NCBI RefSeq assembly: GCF_000312385.1
Contig: NZ_HE997627.1
Span: forward strand, 253,911-317,910
Direction of reading: 5' to 3'
Length of the DNA: 64,000 bases
DNA from: Tsukamurella sp. 1534
GTDB lineage: Bacteria; Actinomycetota; Actinomycetes; Mycobacteriales; Mycobacteriaceae
A model generated the notes under the pieces. It was given only the letters and a program-made list of their open reading frames with translations. It searched no databases and was not told where the DNA came from. Both the position numbers and the translations under genes were made by a program. Each line of letters opens with the position of its first letter. Positions within the stretch are counted from its first letter, which is position 1. This document shows, piece after piece, positions 36,100 through 45,347 of this stretch.

Positions 36100-37892
36100 C
36101 ACGCCCCCAATCGCGTCAGCAGGTCGTCGAGCACGGCGGCCGCGTCGATCTTCGCGTGCAGGTAGAAGTCGATCATGCCGTCGTCGACGGTCCCCGGCTT
36201 CCCCGCGAGCAGCACCAGGTCGCCCTCGTCGCGCAGTGACCGGGCGAGGGCCTCGCCCTCCTCGGCGTAACCGGTGTCGGATCCGGCCAGGACCGTGATC
36301 CGGGCGCCCGGCGAACCGTCGACGGTGGCGGTCCCCGCCTTCTGCTCCTCGGCGTCCAGGACGGTCTCGATGCCGCCGGAGGCGAGCAGGTTGGTGAGGA
36401 ACGTCGACCTGGCGTTGTACTGCGCGACGGTGCCGATGGTGACCATCCGGATCCGCGGCCGCACGCCGTGGTCGCGGAGGAAGCCGTCGGAGCGGGCGCG
36501 GAGCGCCTCGAACGGCGCGGCGTGCGACCGCACGACGGCACCGTTCCGGGCGGGCGACGGGGCGATGGGCGGTTCCGCGAGGTTCGGGAACTCGTTGACG
36601 CCGGTGAGCTTGGTGGCGCGGCGCGAGACGGCGTCGTCGCGGCGGTCCGCGGACTCCCCGATCGTCGCGGCGATCGTCTCGTCGGCGACGCCCCGGGCGA
36701 ACCCGCCGTCCCGTTCGGTGGCCTGCAGTACCGTCCAGGCGTTGCGGGCCAGGTCGTCGGTGAGGGACTCCACGTGCCAGGATCCGGCACCCGGGTCCAC
36801 CACGCGGCCGAGGTTCGACTCCTCGAGCAGCAACAGCTGGGTGTTGCGGGCGATGCGCCGCGCGAACGCCGGCGAGTAGCCCTCGACGCCGCCCGGCAGC
36901 GCGGCGTCGAATTGGAGAGTGGTCACGTAGTCCGCGCCGCCGAGGCCGGCGCCGAACGCGGCGACGGTGGTGCGCAGCATGTTGACCCACGGATCGCGCT
37001 GTGTGGTCGCGGCGAGCGAGGTCACCGCGTGCACCGGGGCGTTGCCGGCCTCGGGGTGGCCGAGCTGCTTGGCCACCCGTGCCCACACCGCGCGCCAGGC
37101 GCGGATCTTGGCGAGGGTGAGGAACTGGTCGTCGGTGGCGGCGAGCCGGATCGTGAGCTGCCGCAGGGCTGCGTCGGTGGCCAGACCGGACGCGACGAGC
37201 GCGCGGACGTGGTCGAGGCCCGCGGCCGCCGCGAGGCCCAGCTCCTGCGCGCAGGTGGCGCCCGCGTTGTGCAGGTCGGCACCGTCGACGACGATCGCGC
37301 GCACGTCCTCGGGGCGGGTGTCCGCGGCGCGGGCCAGGTCGGCGGCCTCGTCGGGCGCGACGTCGGCACGGCCCACGACCTGGGAGGTCAGGGGCGCCGC
37401 GCCGAGGCTGACGCGCACCAGGTCGGCGCGGTACTGGTCGCTCTCGGCCGCCGCGTCGAGAGCGGCGTACACCTGGGTGGCGGCATCCGCGGCGCGTCCG
37501 CCGGCGGTGAGCAGGATCGGGGCCATGTCGGGGTAGACGCCCTGGAGCAGCGGGGCCGGATCGGGCCGCTCGATCCAGAGCGCGCTCGCGCCGGATTCGA
37601 GAGCGCCCAGCACGTCCGCGGCGTCCTCGCCGGGGCCGAAGCGCTCCGCGACCTTCCAGCCCAGACGGACGTCGGGCGTGGGGTTCCCGCCGCGGGTGTA
37701 CGGGTAGGACCCTGGCAGGGGCGCCTGGGGCAGCTCGTCCCGCCCGCTGTAGAGCGGCGCGATCTGGACGCCGTCGTCCTCCGTGGGCGTGGTCAACGCC
37801 GCGATCGGATCCTCGGGCGGCGTTCCGCCTCGGGACTTGGCGAGCACGGCACCGACCGAATCGCGCCACGCGTCGTAGGGGTTGTCCGCCAC
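36099..37892 (-). CDS. mutA: Methylmalonyl-CoA mutase small subunit
   Basis: This 597-residue partner of MutB has the same barrel ([28 protein letters not shown]) but a degenerate B12 domain without the DxHxxG His. The GTG start at 37892 follows a GAGGAGG site about 4 bases upstream in the mRNA sense. The 150-base region to the divergent TVP38 gene holds a short hairpin (37941-37955, GCCGCT/AGCGGC) and the mutA promoter. I see no B12 riboswitch. The order and overlap with mutB are as in mycobacteria. Confidence 0.95.
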
Positions 37893-38042
37893 TAGACCTC
37901 CTCACCTGTGGCCCAGCGCACGCACGGGCCGCGAGGCACCGCCGCTCACAGCGGCACCCGAGAATCCACGTTAACCGATTCGTTCTGGTACGCCCCAGTA
38001 GGGTCACGCCGATCCGTTCATCGCCGCGTATCTTGGCTCGAC

Positions 38043-38732
38043 GTGGGTGCCAACGAATCTCGCCTCCGGCCCGGCGACCGCGGAATGGTGGTCCGCGCGG
38101 TGGTCGGCTGCGGCGTGATCCTCGCGATCGTCATCGTCGGCATGCTGCTGCCGCATCCGGCCGCGTCCACCATCCGGGCCTGGGCGGATTCGACCGGTTC
38201 ATGGTTCCTCGTGCTGTTCCTGCTCGCACACATCGTGATCACGGTGTTCCCGATCCCCCGCACGATGTTCACCGTGTCGGCCGGGTTCCTGTTCGGCCCC
38301 GTCGTCGGGATCGGGGTGTGCATGGTCGCGTCCACGATCGCCGCGAGCATCGCCTTCCTCGGGGTGCGGGAGATAGACCGCCGGCACCCGTCGGTGGTCA
38401 TCGCCCGGGTCCGCGAGCACCGCGTGTACGCGCCGATCGCGGCGCGCCTCCGCGCGCGGGGTTGGCTCGCGGTGGGATCGCTGCGGCTCATCGCCGCGGT
38501 GCCGTTCTCGCTGCTGAACTACGCGTCCGCCCTCTCGCCGGTCCGGTTCTGGCCGTACCTGGTGGCGACGGTGGCGGGCCTCGCCCCGGGCACCATCGCG
38601 GTGGTGCTGCTCGGGGACGCTCTCACGGGCGCGTCCTCGCCGTGGTTGGTCGTGATCAGCGGAGCGCTCATGGCCGTCGGCGTCGCGGGGCTGCTCCTCG
38701 ACGCGCGGCTACCCGCAAGACCTGAAGCTTGA
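38043..38732 (+). CDS. TVP38/TMEM64 (DedA-like) membrane protein
   Basis: This 229-residue protein has about five hydrophobic segments. [23 protein letters not shown] and [18 protein letters not shown] are the signature re-entrant loops (F-P-xP-x..GFLFG and R..P..P...NY..). The family fits the DedA/VTT scramblase class of lipid transporters. It stands in the place of M. tuberculosis Rv1491c, divergent from mutA. GTG 38043 is chosen because TATCTT (38029-38034) is a likely -10, giving a leaderless message; ATG 38085 is the alternative. Confidence 0.85.
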   Translation: MGANESRLRPGDRGMVVRAVVGCGVILAIVIVGMLLPHPAASTIRAWADSTGSWFLVLFLLAHIVITVFPIPRTMFTVSAGFLFGPVVGIGVCMVASTIAASIAFLGVREIDRRHPSVVIARVREHRVYAPIAARLRARGWLAVGSLRLIAAVPFSLLNYASALSPVRFWPYLVATVAGLAPGTIAVVLLGDALTGASSPWLVVISGALMAVGVAGLLLDARLPARPEA

Positions 38733-38751
38733 CCGAGAGGTCTGCAAGCCT

Positions 38752-39435
38752 TCAGCGTTGCGGAAGGAGGAGGGCGGGGAGGTCGACGACGCCGCCGAGC
38801 ACGTGGGCTGCGCCCGCCTCGGCGAGCACGTCCGGTGCGGCCTTCCCCGTCAGGACGCCCACCGACACCGCGCCGGCGTTGTTCGCCGCCTCCACGTCGA
38901 CGGCCGTGTCGCCGGCCGCGAGGACGCGGCGCACGTCGCGGACGCCGGTGCGTTCCATGGCGCGGTGGATCATGTACGGCGCCGGGCGGCCGGCCGCCAC
39001 GTCGGAGGTCGTGACCACGGCGTCCACCACGCCGCCCACGTCCCAGCCGATCGCCGCGAGCAGAGGGTGGGCGACCGCATCGTCGAACCCGGTGGTGAGC
39101 GCGACCTTGACGCCGCGGCGCCGCAGCTCGGCCAGCGCCTCGGGAACGCCGGCGATCGGCGTCGGGGGCGCCTGGATGTAGGCCTCCTGCAGGCGTTCCC
39201 GGAACCGCGCGAACCCGGCGGTCACCCGTTCGCCGGTCGGTTCGAGCCCTCCCAGGCGCAACAGGTTGGTGATGGCCTCCACCTTGTCGGTCCCCATCCA
39301 CACCTGCAGGTCGTCCTGGGCGACGGCGGCGCCCGCGTCCTCCACGGCGCCGCGCAGCGCCTCGTAGACCGCGCCCCCGTCGTCGATGGTGGTGCCGGCC
39401 ATGTCGAGCGCGACGAGTTCGATCGGTGCTTTCAT
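38752..39435 (-). CDS. phnX: Phosphonoacetaldehyde hydrolase-like HAD enzyme
   Basis: This 227-residue HAD enzyme starts with LVALDMAGTTIDDGG. Asp11 is the nucleophile (DxAGTT). Lys51 in MGTDKVEA aligns with the Schiff-base Lys of PhnX (MGLLK...). AGDTAVDVEAANNAG and TTGFDD are the other HAD loops. It would cleave the C-P bond of phosphonoacetaldehyde to acetaldehyde and phosphate. At 227 residues it is shorter than Bacillus PhnX (about 265), as in the phosphonatase-like subgroup. ATG 39435 overlaps the gntR stop (ATGA). The neighbouring FAD oxidoreductase and AEP-type ABC importer support the role. Confidence 0.85.
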   Translation of the reverse strand: MKAPIELVALDMAGTTIDDGGAVYEALRGAVEDAGAAVAQDDLQVWMGTDKVEAITNLLRLGGLEPTGERVTAGFARFRERLQEAYIQAPPTPIAGVPEALAELRRRGVKVALTTGFDDAVAHPLLAAIGWDVGGVVDAVVTTSDVAAGRPAPYMIHRAMERTGVRDVRRVLAAGDTAVDVEAANNAGAVSVGVLTGKAAPDVLAEAGAAHVLGGVVDLPALLLPQR

Positions 39436-40196
39436 GCGTTTCTCCTGATCGGGATGGGCGCCTGCGCCCCGGTGGGCGCGGCGAAGAGGCGGTTCTCGAC
39501 GGTCACGGTGGTCACGCCCGGGACGTAGCGGTCCTCGGCGTACTCGACGACGTCGCCGGCGGCGTCGGTGGTGATGCGCCGGACCCGCAGGAGCGGGGCC
39601 CCGGGTTCCAGGCCGAGCTGTTCCGCGTCCTCGACCGTCGCGGCCACGGCGTCCAGTTGATGGGTCGAGGCGAAGAGATCGGCACCGTTGTCGAGCAGGA
39701 AACGGTTGACCGAGCCCGAGTCCGGGTCGAACTCCATGAGCGTGCGTCCCACGCTCCACACGAAGTACATGTGTTCGCGCAGAGCGGGTTCCCCGTCGAG
39801 GGTACGGACGCGCCGGAGTTCGAGGACGGGCTCGCCGGGCGCGACCTGCAGGAGCTCGGCGATCTCCGCGGTGGCGGGCACCCGCGCCTGCAGCGTGGTG
39901 CGCTGGCCGGGCTCACTGCCGTGCTCGCGCGCCCACGCGGTGAAGGATCCGAGTGCGCTGGCGGTGTGCGCGGGAACGTTGCGCCGCACGACGGGCGATC
40001 GACCCTGGCCGCCGACGATGAGCCCCTCGGCGCGCAGCGTCGCGAGCGCCTGGCGCACGGGCCCGCGGGAGGTGCCGAACTCCTCGCACAGCGCCGCCTC
40101 GCTCGGGGCCTGCCGGCCCTCGGGCCACCTCCCGGAGGAGATGCGCGCGCGGAACTCGGCGGCCAGTCGTTGATGGAGAGGCTCTGCTGCGACCAC
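39432..40196 (-). CDS. GntR-family regulator with UTRA domain (phosphonate locus)
   Basis: This 254-residue regulator has an N-terminal winged helix (LHQRLAAEFRARISSGRWPEG, SEAALCEEFGTSRGPVRQAL) and a UTRA ligand domain (LQVAPGEPVLELRRVRTLDGEPALRE). GTG 40196 lies 7 bases after TATACT on its strand, so its transcript is likely leaderless. It overlaps phnX. It probably represses the divergent FAD oxidoreductase/ABC operon and its own, binding TATACAAGT boxes at 40206-40214 and 40288-40296, and releases with a phosphonate ligand. Confidence 0.88.
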   Translation of the reverse strand: MVAAEPLHQRLAAEFRARISSGRWPEGRQAPSEAALCEEFGTSRGPVRQALATLRAEGLIVGGQGRSPVVRRNVPAHTASALGSFTAWAREHGSEPGQRTTLQARVPATAEIAELLQVAPGEPVLELRRVRTLDGEPALREHMYFVWSVGRTLMEFDPDSGSVNRFLLDNGADLFASTHQLDAVAATVEDAEQLGLEPGAPLLRVRRITTDAAGDVVEYAEDRYVPGVTTVTVENRLFAAPTGAQAPIPIRRNA

Positions 40197-40203
40197 GTTG
40201 TTG

Positions 40204-40298
40204 AGTATACAAGTGGTTGGACCACGTGCGGGACCTCCGAGTGAACGCCGGATGAACACGGGCTCTACGTGTGTGTACACCGGACCAACTTGTATAGA
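40204..40298. promoter_or_regulatory. Divergent promoter with paired GntR-type boxes
   Basis: TATACAAGT at 40206-40214 and its inverse ACTTGTATA at 40288-40296 bracket the gap. Each covers a -10: TATACT on the minus strand (40209-40204), 7 bases before gntR GTG; TATAGA (40293-40298) on the plus strand. Nearby GGTTGG and GGACCAAC halves extend the resemblance to UTRA-type operators. This fits shared repression of both directions. Confidence 0.65.
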
Positions 40299-40351
40299 CA
40301 GACTTGCTCGAGCCCTTGCCAGCGGTCCGAGCCGGGGCCACGCTGTGAGCC

Positions 40352-41470
40352 ATGGACATCCCTGAGGGCGCCGCGACCGAGGTACTCGTCGTCGGCGCCG
40401 GCATCGTCGGCCTCGCGCACGCGGCGGAGGCCCTGCGACGCGGGCACCGCGTCACCGTCATCGAGCGGGACCGGCGCGCCGTGGGCGCGTCGATCCGCAA
40501 CTTCGGCCACGCCTGCGTGACCGGGCAGTCCGGCGACCTGGCCGAGCTGGCCCTCGTGGCCCGCGAACGATGGCTCGACCTGGACGCGGCCGCGGGCCTC
40601 GGTGCCCGCCCGACGGGCGGCCTCGCCGTCGCCCGGCACGCCACCGAGATGGCCGTACTCGAAGAACTGGCCGGCCTCCGGCCGGATGACGTCGAACTGC
40701 GGCCGGCGGACCGGGTGCGGGCGGACCTGCCCGGTGGCGGGAGCGACGACGTGGTCGGTGGCGCGGCTCTGCTCGCCGACCTCCGGGTGGATCCCCGGAT
40801 CACCGTCGGGCGCCTCGCGGCGTGGCTGCACGACCAGCACGGAGCCGACGTGCGGTTCGGCACCGCCTACCTCGGATTCGACGGGACGCACGCGCACACC
40901 AGCCGCGGGCGGATCGCCGCCGACCACGTGATCGTGTGCGTCGGGCACGACCTCGACCACCTGTACCCGGCCGTCGCGGACGAGCACGAGGTGCGGCGGT
41001 GTTCCCTGCAGATGGCGCGCGCCGCCGATCCGGGCCGCGAGGTCGTGCCCGCCGTGCTCACCGCCACGTCGCTGCTGCGGTACCCGGCGTTCGCCGAGAC
41101 CCGCGCCGCGGCGGCGCTGCGCGCCCGGATGGAGACCGAGCGTCCGGATCTGCTCGGCATCGACGCGAACGTCATGTTCACCCAACGCCCCGACGGCACG
41201 CTGCTCATCGGCGATTCGCACCACACCGAACCCACGGTCGACCCCTTCCTCGACGAGGCGACCACCGACCTGCTCAGCGCCGAGGCGGCCCGCGTCATGG
41301 GGTTGCCCGCGCTCACCCTCGTCGAGCGGTGGCAGGGCGTCTACGCCTCCAGCCCGCACCGCCCGTACCTCGTCGCCGAACCGGAGGACCGCGTGAGCGT
41401 CCGCATCGTCACCTCCGGCGTCGGAATGACCATCGCGCACGGCCTCGCCCGGCGCCACTTCCCGCACTGA
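40352..41470 (+). CDS. FAD-dependent amine oxidoreductase of phosphonate clusters (TIGR03364-type)
   Basis: This 372-residue DAAO/GlyOx-fold protein has the FAD loop VLVVGAGIVGLAHAAEALRRG, then the FAD-ribose Glu-type strand. ASIRNFGHACVTGQSG is the conserved block of the phosphonate-linked FAD oxidoreductase group. It ends with GVGMTIAHGLAR. Its place between phnX/gntR and an AEP-type importer, with no PhnW transaminase in the window, suggests oxidative deamination of 2-aminoethylphosphonate or an N-methyl derivative to phosphonoacetaldehyde, which PhnX then cleaves. This last step is inference. Confidence 0.85.
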   Translation: MDIPEGAATEVLVVGAGIVGLAHAAEALRRGHRVTVIERDRRAVGASIRNFGHACVTGQSGDLAELALVARERWLDLDAAAGLGARPTGGLAVARHATEMAVLEELAGLRPDDVELRPADRVRADLPGGGSDDVVGGAALLADLRVDPRITVGRLAAWLHDQHGADVRFGTAYLGFDGTHAHTSRGRIAADHVIVCVGHDLDHLYPAVADEHEVRRCSLQMARAADPGREVVPAVLTATSLLRYPAFAETRAAAALRARMETERPDLLGIDANVMFTQRPDGTLLIGDSHHTEPTVDPFLDEATTDLLSAEAARVMGLPALTLVERWQGVYASSPHRPYLVAEPEDRVSVRIVTSGVGMTIAHGLARRHFPH

Positions 41471-41534
41471 CCCGTCCGCCATCCGTCCCGACTCACCATC
41501 CGCGCTCTCCCCGAATACGAAGGGCTACTCCCCC

Positions 41535-42566
41535 ATGCGCCTCTCCCGAACCCTCACCGCCGTCCTCGCCGCGGCCTCCGTGTTCGCCGTCTCCGCCTGC
41601 GGCGGCACCGGCGGCGGCTCCGGTGCCCCCGACACAGTGACCGTCTACAGCGCCGACGGCCTCGGCGACTGGTACAAGGCCGAATTCGCCGACTTCACCG
41701 CGCACACCGGCATCAAGGTCTCCCTCGTCGAGGCCGGCTCGGGCGAGGTGGTCTCGCGCGCCCAGAAGGAGAAGGCGAATCCGCAGGTCGACGTGCTGGT
41801 CACCCTGCCGCCGTTCATCCAGCAGGCGCAGCAGCAGGGCTCCCTGGCGCAGTCGGGCCTCGACCTCGGCGCGGTGCCGCCCGAGCTGAAATCCGCCGAC
41901 GGCAGCTACGTGGCCGTGGTCAACAACTACTTCGCCATGATCCGCAACACGGCCGCCCAGCCGAAGCCCACCGCCTGGAACGACTTCACCGGCCCCGGGT
42001 TCAAGCAGAAGGTCCAGTACTCCACGCCCGGCAAGGCCGGCGACGGGACCGCGCTGCTGCTGCTCCTGCAGCACGTCATGGGCAAGGAGGCCGCCCTGAA
42101 GTACTTGACGGACCTGCAGGCCAACAACGTCGGCCCCTCCACGTCCACGGGCAAGCTCGGCCCGAAGACCTCGAAGGGCGAACTGACCGTGGCCAATTCG
42201 GACGTGCAGATGGCACTCGCCGCGATCGCCGCCGACAAGGTGGCGTACGAGGTGTTCTACCCGGAGTGGAACGGCAAGCGCACCACGCTGCCGCTGCCGT
42301 ACTACATGGGCCTCGCCGACAAGGCCCCGCAGGCCGCCAACGGCAAGAAGCTGATGGAGCACCTGCTGTCGAAGGAGGTGCAGCAGAACATCCCCGCGAA
42401 GGCGTGGGGTTCGCCCGTGCGCACCGACGTCACCGCGTCCGGCCCCGAGGCGGACGCGTTCCGGAAGGCGCTCGACGGCGTGGAGCTCTGGTACCCGAAT
42501 TGGGACGACGTGCTCCGCGACCTGGACGGCGACATCAAGGACTACGAGAAGGCGACGGGCCAGTGA
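41535..42566 (+). CDS. 2-aminoethylphosphonate-type ABC transporter substrate-binding lipoprotein
   Basis: This 343-residue lipoprotein has a lipobox VSAC (Cys at about residue 22) after a signal peptide. The mature part is a two-lobed binding protein of the iron/AEP family: TVYSADGLGDWYKAEF, GSGEVVSRAQKEK and FYPEWNGKRTTLPLPYYMG. AEP-binding members share the VYSADGL and GVGP-like blocks. It precedes the ATPase gene with a GTGA overlap. A GAAGGG site at 41519-41524 precedes the ATG at 41535. Confidence 0.85.
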   Translation: MRLSRTLTAVLAAASVFAVSACGGTGGGSGAPDTVTVYSADGLGDWYKAEFADFTAHTGIKVSLVEAGSGEVVSRAQKEKANPQVDVLVTLPPFIQQAQQQGSLAQSGLDLGAVPPELKSADGSYVAVVNNYFAMIRNTAAQPKPTAWNDFTGPGFKQKVQYSTPGKAGDGTALLLLLQHVMGKEAALKYLTDLQANNVGPSTSTGKLGPKTSKGELTVANSDVQMALAAIAADKVAYEVFYPEWNGKRTTLPLPYYMGLADKAPQAANGKKLMEHLLSKEVQQNIPAKAWGSPVRTDVTASGPEADAFRKALDGVELWYPNWDDVLRDLDGDIKDYEKATGQ

Positions 42567-43711
42567 GCCGCGCGGAGCGGGGCGCGGAGCGGATCGTGAA
42601 CGCACCCAAGGGACTCGACGACGACGCAGTGGACCGCACCGTCCGCCGCCGGGTCGCCGTCGGCCTGGACGCCGTCGCGGTCCGCTACGGCGACACGGTC
42701 GCCCTGCGGGACTGCACCTTCGAGGTGGCCCGCGGCGAGACGGTAGCGCTGCTCGGCCCGTCCGGCTCGGGGAAGTCGACCGCGCTCAAGGCGATCGCGG
42801 GCTTCGAGCAGGTGTCCTCGGGCACAGTCACGATCGACGGACGCGATGTGACGCGCCTGTCCCCGGCCGAGCGCGGCATCGGCATCGTGGTGCAGAGCTA
42901 CGCGCTGTTCCCGCACATGTCCGTGCGCGGCAACGTCGCGTTCGGCCTGAAATCCCGGCGGGCGGAACGCTCCTCGATCCGCCCGCGTGTCGACGAGGTG
43001 CTGCGCATGGTGGGCATGGAGGAGTACGCGGATCGGCTGCCCAAGCAACTGTCGGGTGGTCAGCAGCAGCGGGTCGCCATCGCCCGCGCGCTGGCGACCC
43101 GCCCCGACGTGGTGCTGCTCGACGAGCCGCTGTCCGCACTGGACGCGGGCATGCGCAAGGACATGCTCGGCGAGCTCCAGCGGCTGCGCTCCGAGCTGCC
43201 CGATGTGGCGATGGTCTACGTGACTCACGACCAGAGCGAGGCGCTGGCCCTCGCCGACCGCATCGCGATCATGCGGGACGCGCGGCTCGAATCCCTCGGC
43301 CGCGCGGAGGATCTCTTCCACCGCCCGCCCACCGAGTTCACGGCGACGTTCCTCGGCGGCGCGGACGTGCTGGAGATGACGGACGTCCACCCCGACGGCG
43401 CGGGCCTCCGCGGTTCGTACGGCGACACCGCGCTCCGCACCGCCCGATCCGCGCCCGGCGGGGACGGCCGCGTCGGCTTCGCGGTCCGCCCCTGGGCGTG
43501 GCGGTTCGTGCGTACCGCACCGTCGAACGGGGTGGAGGTGACCGTCGAGCAGGAACAGTGGCGCGGCGCCGTCCGGCACGTGACGGCGAGGGTGCTCGCC
43601 ACGGGGCAGAAACTCGGGGTGGACGTACCGGTCCTCGTCGACGCGCCGCTCAAGGCCGAACGGCTGTGGGTGGAGGCGGATCCCGCCGACGTGATGGTGG
43701 TCCCGCTGTGA
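42563..43711 (+). CDS. ABC transporter ATP-binding protein (phosphonate importer)
   Basis: This 382-residue ATPase has Walker A GPSGSGKST, signature LSGGQQQR, Walker B VVLLDEPLSALD and the H-loop His in YVTHDQSEA. A C-terminal TOBE domain (about residues 290-382) is present, as in AEP and spermidine importers. GTG 42563 overlaps the binding-protein stop, and its own stop overlaps permease 1 (GTGA at 43708). Confidence 0.92.
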   Translation: MSRAERGAERIVNAPKGLDDDAVDRTVRRRVAVGLDAVAVRYGDTVALRDCTFEVARGETVALLGPSGSGKSTALKAIAGFEQVSSGTVTIDGRDVTRLSPAERGIGIVVQSYALFPHMSVRGNVAFGLKSRRAERSSIRPRVDEVLRMVGMEEYADRLPKQLSGGQQQRVAIARALATRPDVVLLDEPLSALDAGMRKDMLGELQRLRSELPDVAMVYVTHDQSEALALADRIAIMRDARLESLGRAEDLFHRPPTEFTATFLGGADVLEMTDVHPDGAGLRGSYGDTALRTARSAPGGDGRVGFAVRPWAWRFVRTAPSNGVEVTVEQEQWRGAVRHVTARVLATGQKLGVDVPVLVDAPLKAERLWVEADPADVMVVPL

Positions 43712-44556
43712 CCGCCACCGCCGCGCCCGCCGTCGGCCGCCCGGCCGTGCCCCGCTGGGTGTGGGTGCTGCCCCCGGTCGCGTTCATCCTGGTCGCCGTC
43801 GGATACCCCCTGGTGGGCATCGTGTCCCGGACGTTCACCGACAAGGCCGAGCGCCCGGCGGGCCTGGCGACGTGGGAGTCCACGCTCACCGACGACGCCG
43901 TGCTCTCGGCGCTCGGCACCACCGTGCAGGTGGCGGCGCTGTCGACGGCGGGTTGTCTCGTCGCGGGCACGTTCCTCGCGTTGGTGTTGGCGTTCGTCCC
44001 GTTCCCGGGCTCGGGTGGCGTGGTCCGCCTGATCGAGGCCGTCGTCTCCTTCCCCAGCTTCCTCATCCCGCTCGCGCTCGGCGTGCTGCTCGGCCCGGTG
44101 GGGGTGGCGAACGCCGTCCTCGGGCCACTGGGGATGTCCACGGGCTCGTTCACGTCCAGCCTGTGGGGAGTCGTGCTCGCGGAGATCGCGTTCTACACGC
44201 CGTTCGTGGTGCGCCCCGTGCTCGCATCGTTGCGCCAGTTCCCCGCGGATCAGGTCAACGTCGCGTCGTCCCTCGGGGCGGGCCCGCTGCGGATCGTCGG
44301 CCGCGTCATCCTCCCGTCCGCCCTGCCCGCGCTCGCGGCGGCGGGCTCGCTGACGTTCCTGTTGACGCTCAACGAGTTCGGCATCGTCCTGTTCACCGGC
44401 GCCAAGGACGTCATCACGCTGCCGATGCTCATCTACACCCGTTCCATCGTGGGGCAGGACTTCGCCTCGGCCGCGGTCCTCGCCACGGTGCAGCTCGTCA
44501 TCTCGGTGGGCGTGTACGTGCTGTACCGCCTGCTCGTCCGGAAGGGAGCACGCTGA
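43708..44556 (+). CDS. ABC transporter permease 1 (phosphonate importer)
   Basis: This 282-residue protein has six hydrophobic segments. The EAA-like loop is SSLGAGPLRIVGRVILPSALPALAAAG (EAA form with G at the conserved spot). It starts with GTG 43708 overlapping the ATPase stop and ends sharing one base with the ATG of permease 2. It forms the membrane channel with permease 2. Confidence 0.9.
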   Translation: MTATAAPAVGRPAVPRWVWVLPPVAFILVAVGYPLVGIVSRTFTDKAERPAGLATWESTLTDDAVLSALGTTVQVAALSTAGCLVAGTFLALVLAFVPFPGSGGVVRLIEAVVSFPSFLIPLALGVLLGPVGVANAVLGPLGMSTGSFTSSLWGVVLAEIAFYTPFVVRPVLASLRQFPADQVNVASSLGAGPLRIVGRVILPSALPALAAAGSLTFLLTLNEFGIVLFTGAKDVITLPMLIYTRSIVGQDFASAAVLATVQLVISVGVYVLYRLLVRKGAR

Positions 44557-45347
44557 TGTTGGTGCGAAACCCCGTCGCCCGCACGGCCGTCTGGCTGCTG
44601 TTCGCGGTCGTGTTGCTGGGCCTGGTGGTGACGCCGATCCTGGTCACCGTGATCACCGCGTTCAGCGCCGGGTGGACGTCGGTGCTGCCGTCCGCGCTCA
44701 CCACCGACCACGTCGCGGCGACGTTCACGGCGGACAACGCCGCCAGCATCGGGGTCTCGGTGCAGACGGCGATCCTCGCGTCCGCACTCGCCGTGGCCGC
44801 CGGCACGTGGGCCGCGCTCGCGGTGCCGGGACTTCCGCCGCGGCTGCGCGGCGCGGCGGACGCGTTCTTCCACCTCCCGGTGGCGGTGCCGTCCGTCGTG
44901 GTGGGCCTCGGTGTGCTGGTGGCGTTCTCGGCTCCGCCGCTCATCCTCAGCGGCACACCGTCGATCGTGATCCTGGTGCAGGCGATCCTGGTGTTCGCCT
45001 TCGCCTACTCGATGGTGTCCGCGGCGGCGTCGCAGCTGGATCCGATGCTGGACAAGGTGGGCGGCTCACTCGGCGCGTCGCCGCTGCGGCTGCTGCTCAC
45101 CGTGCGGCTCCCGCTGCTGCTGCCGGCCATCGCCGCGGCGGCGGGCCTGTCGGTGGCGCTGTGCATGGGTGAGCTGGGCGCCACGATCATGGTCTACCCC
45201 GCGTCCTGGCGCACGCTGCCGGTCACGGTGTTCACGCAGTCCGATCGCGGCGACATCTTCGGCGCCGCGGCGAACACACTGCTGTTGGTGCTCGTCACGG
45301 TGGTCATCCTCGGGTTGCTCTCGTTCCTCCGGCGGCGCGACCGCTAG
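44556..45347 (+). CDS. ABC transporter permease 2 (phosphonate importer)
   Basis: This 263-residue membrane protein has six hydrophobic segments and an EAA-like loop GGSLGASPLRLLLTVRLPLLLPAI. The ATG at 44556 shares its A with the TGA of permease 1. Its 3' end overlaps the convergent LysR gene by 44 bases. It is the last gene of the importer operon. Confidence 0.88.
   Translation: MLVRNPVARTAVWLLFAVVLLGLVVTPILVTVITAFSAGWTSVLPSALTTDHVAATFTADNAASIGVSVQTAILASALAVAAGTWAALAVPGLPPRLRGAADAFFHLPVAVPSVVVGLGVLVAFSAPPLILSGTPSIVILVQAILVFAFAYSMVSAAASQLDPMLDKVGGSLGASPLRLLLTVRLPLLLPAIAAAAGLSVALCMGELGATIMVYPASWRTLPVTVFTQSDRGDIFGAAANTLLLVLVTVVILGLLSFLRRRDR

Noticed and set aside
37941-37955. Hairpin GCCGCT-CAC-AGCGGC as part of a cobalamin riboswitch for mutAB.
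   Set aside because: No B12-box or other riboswitch core in the 150-base gap; stem is short.
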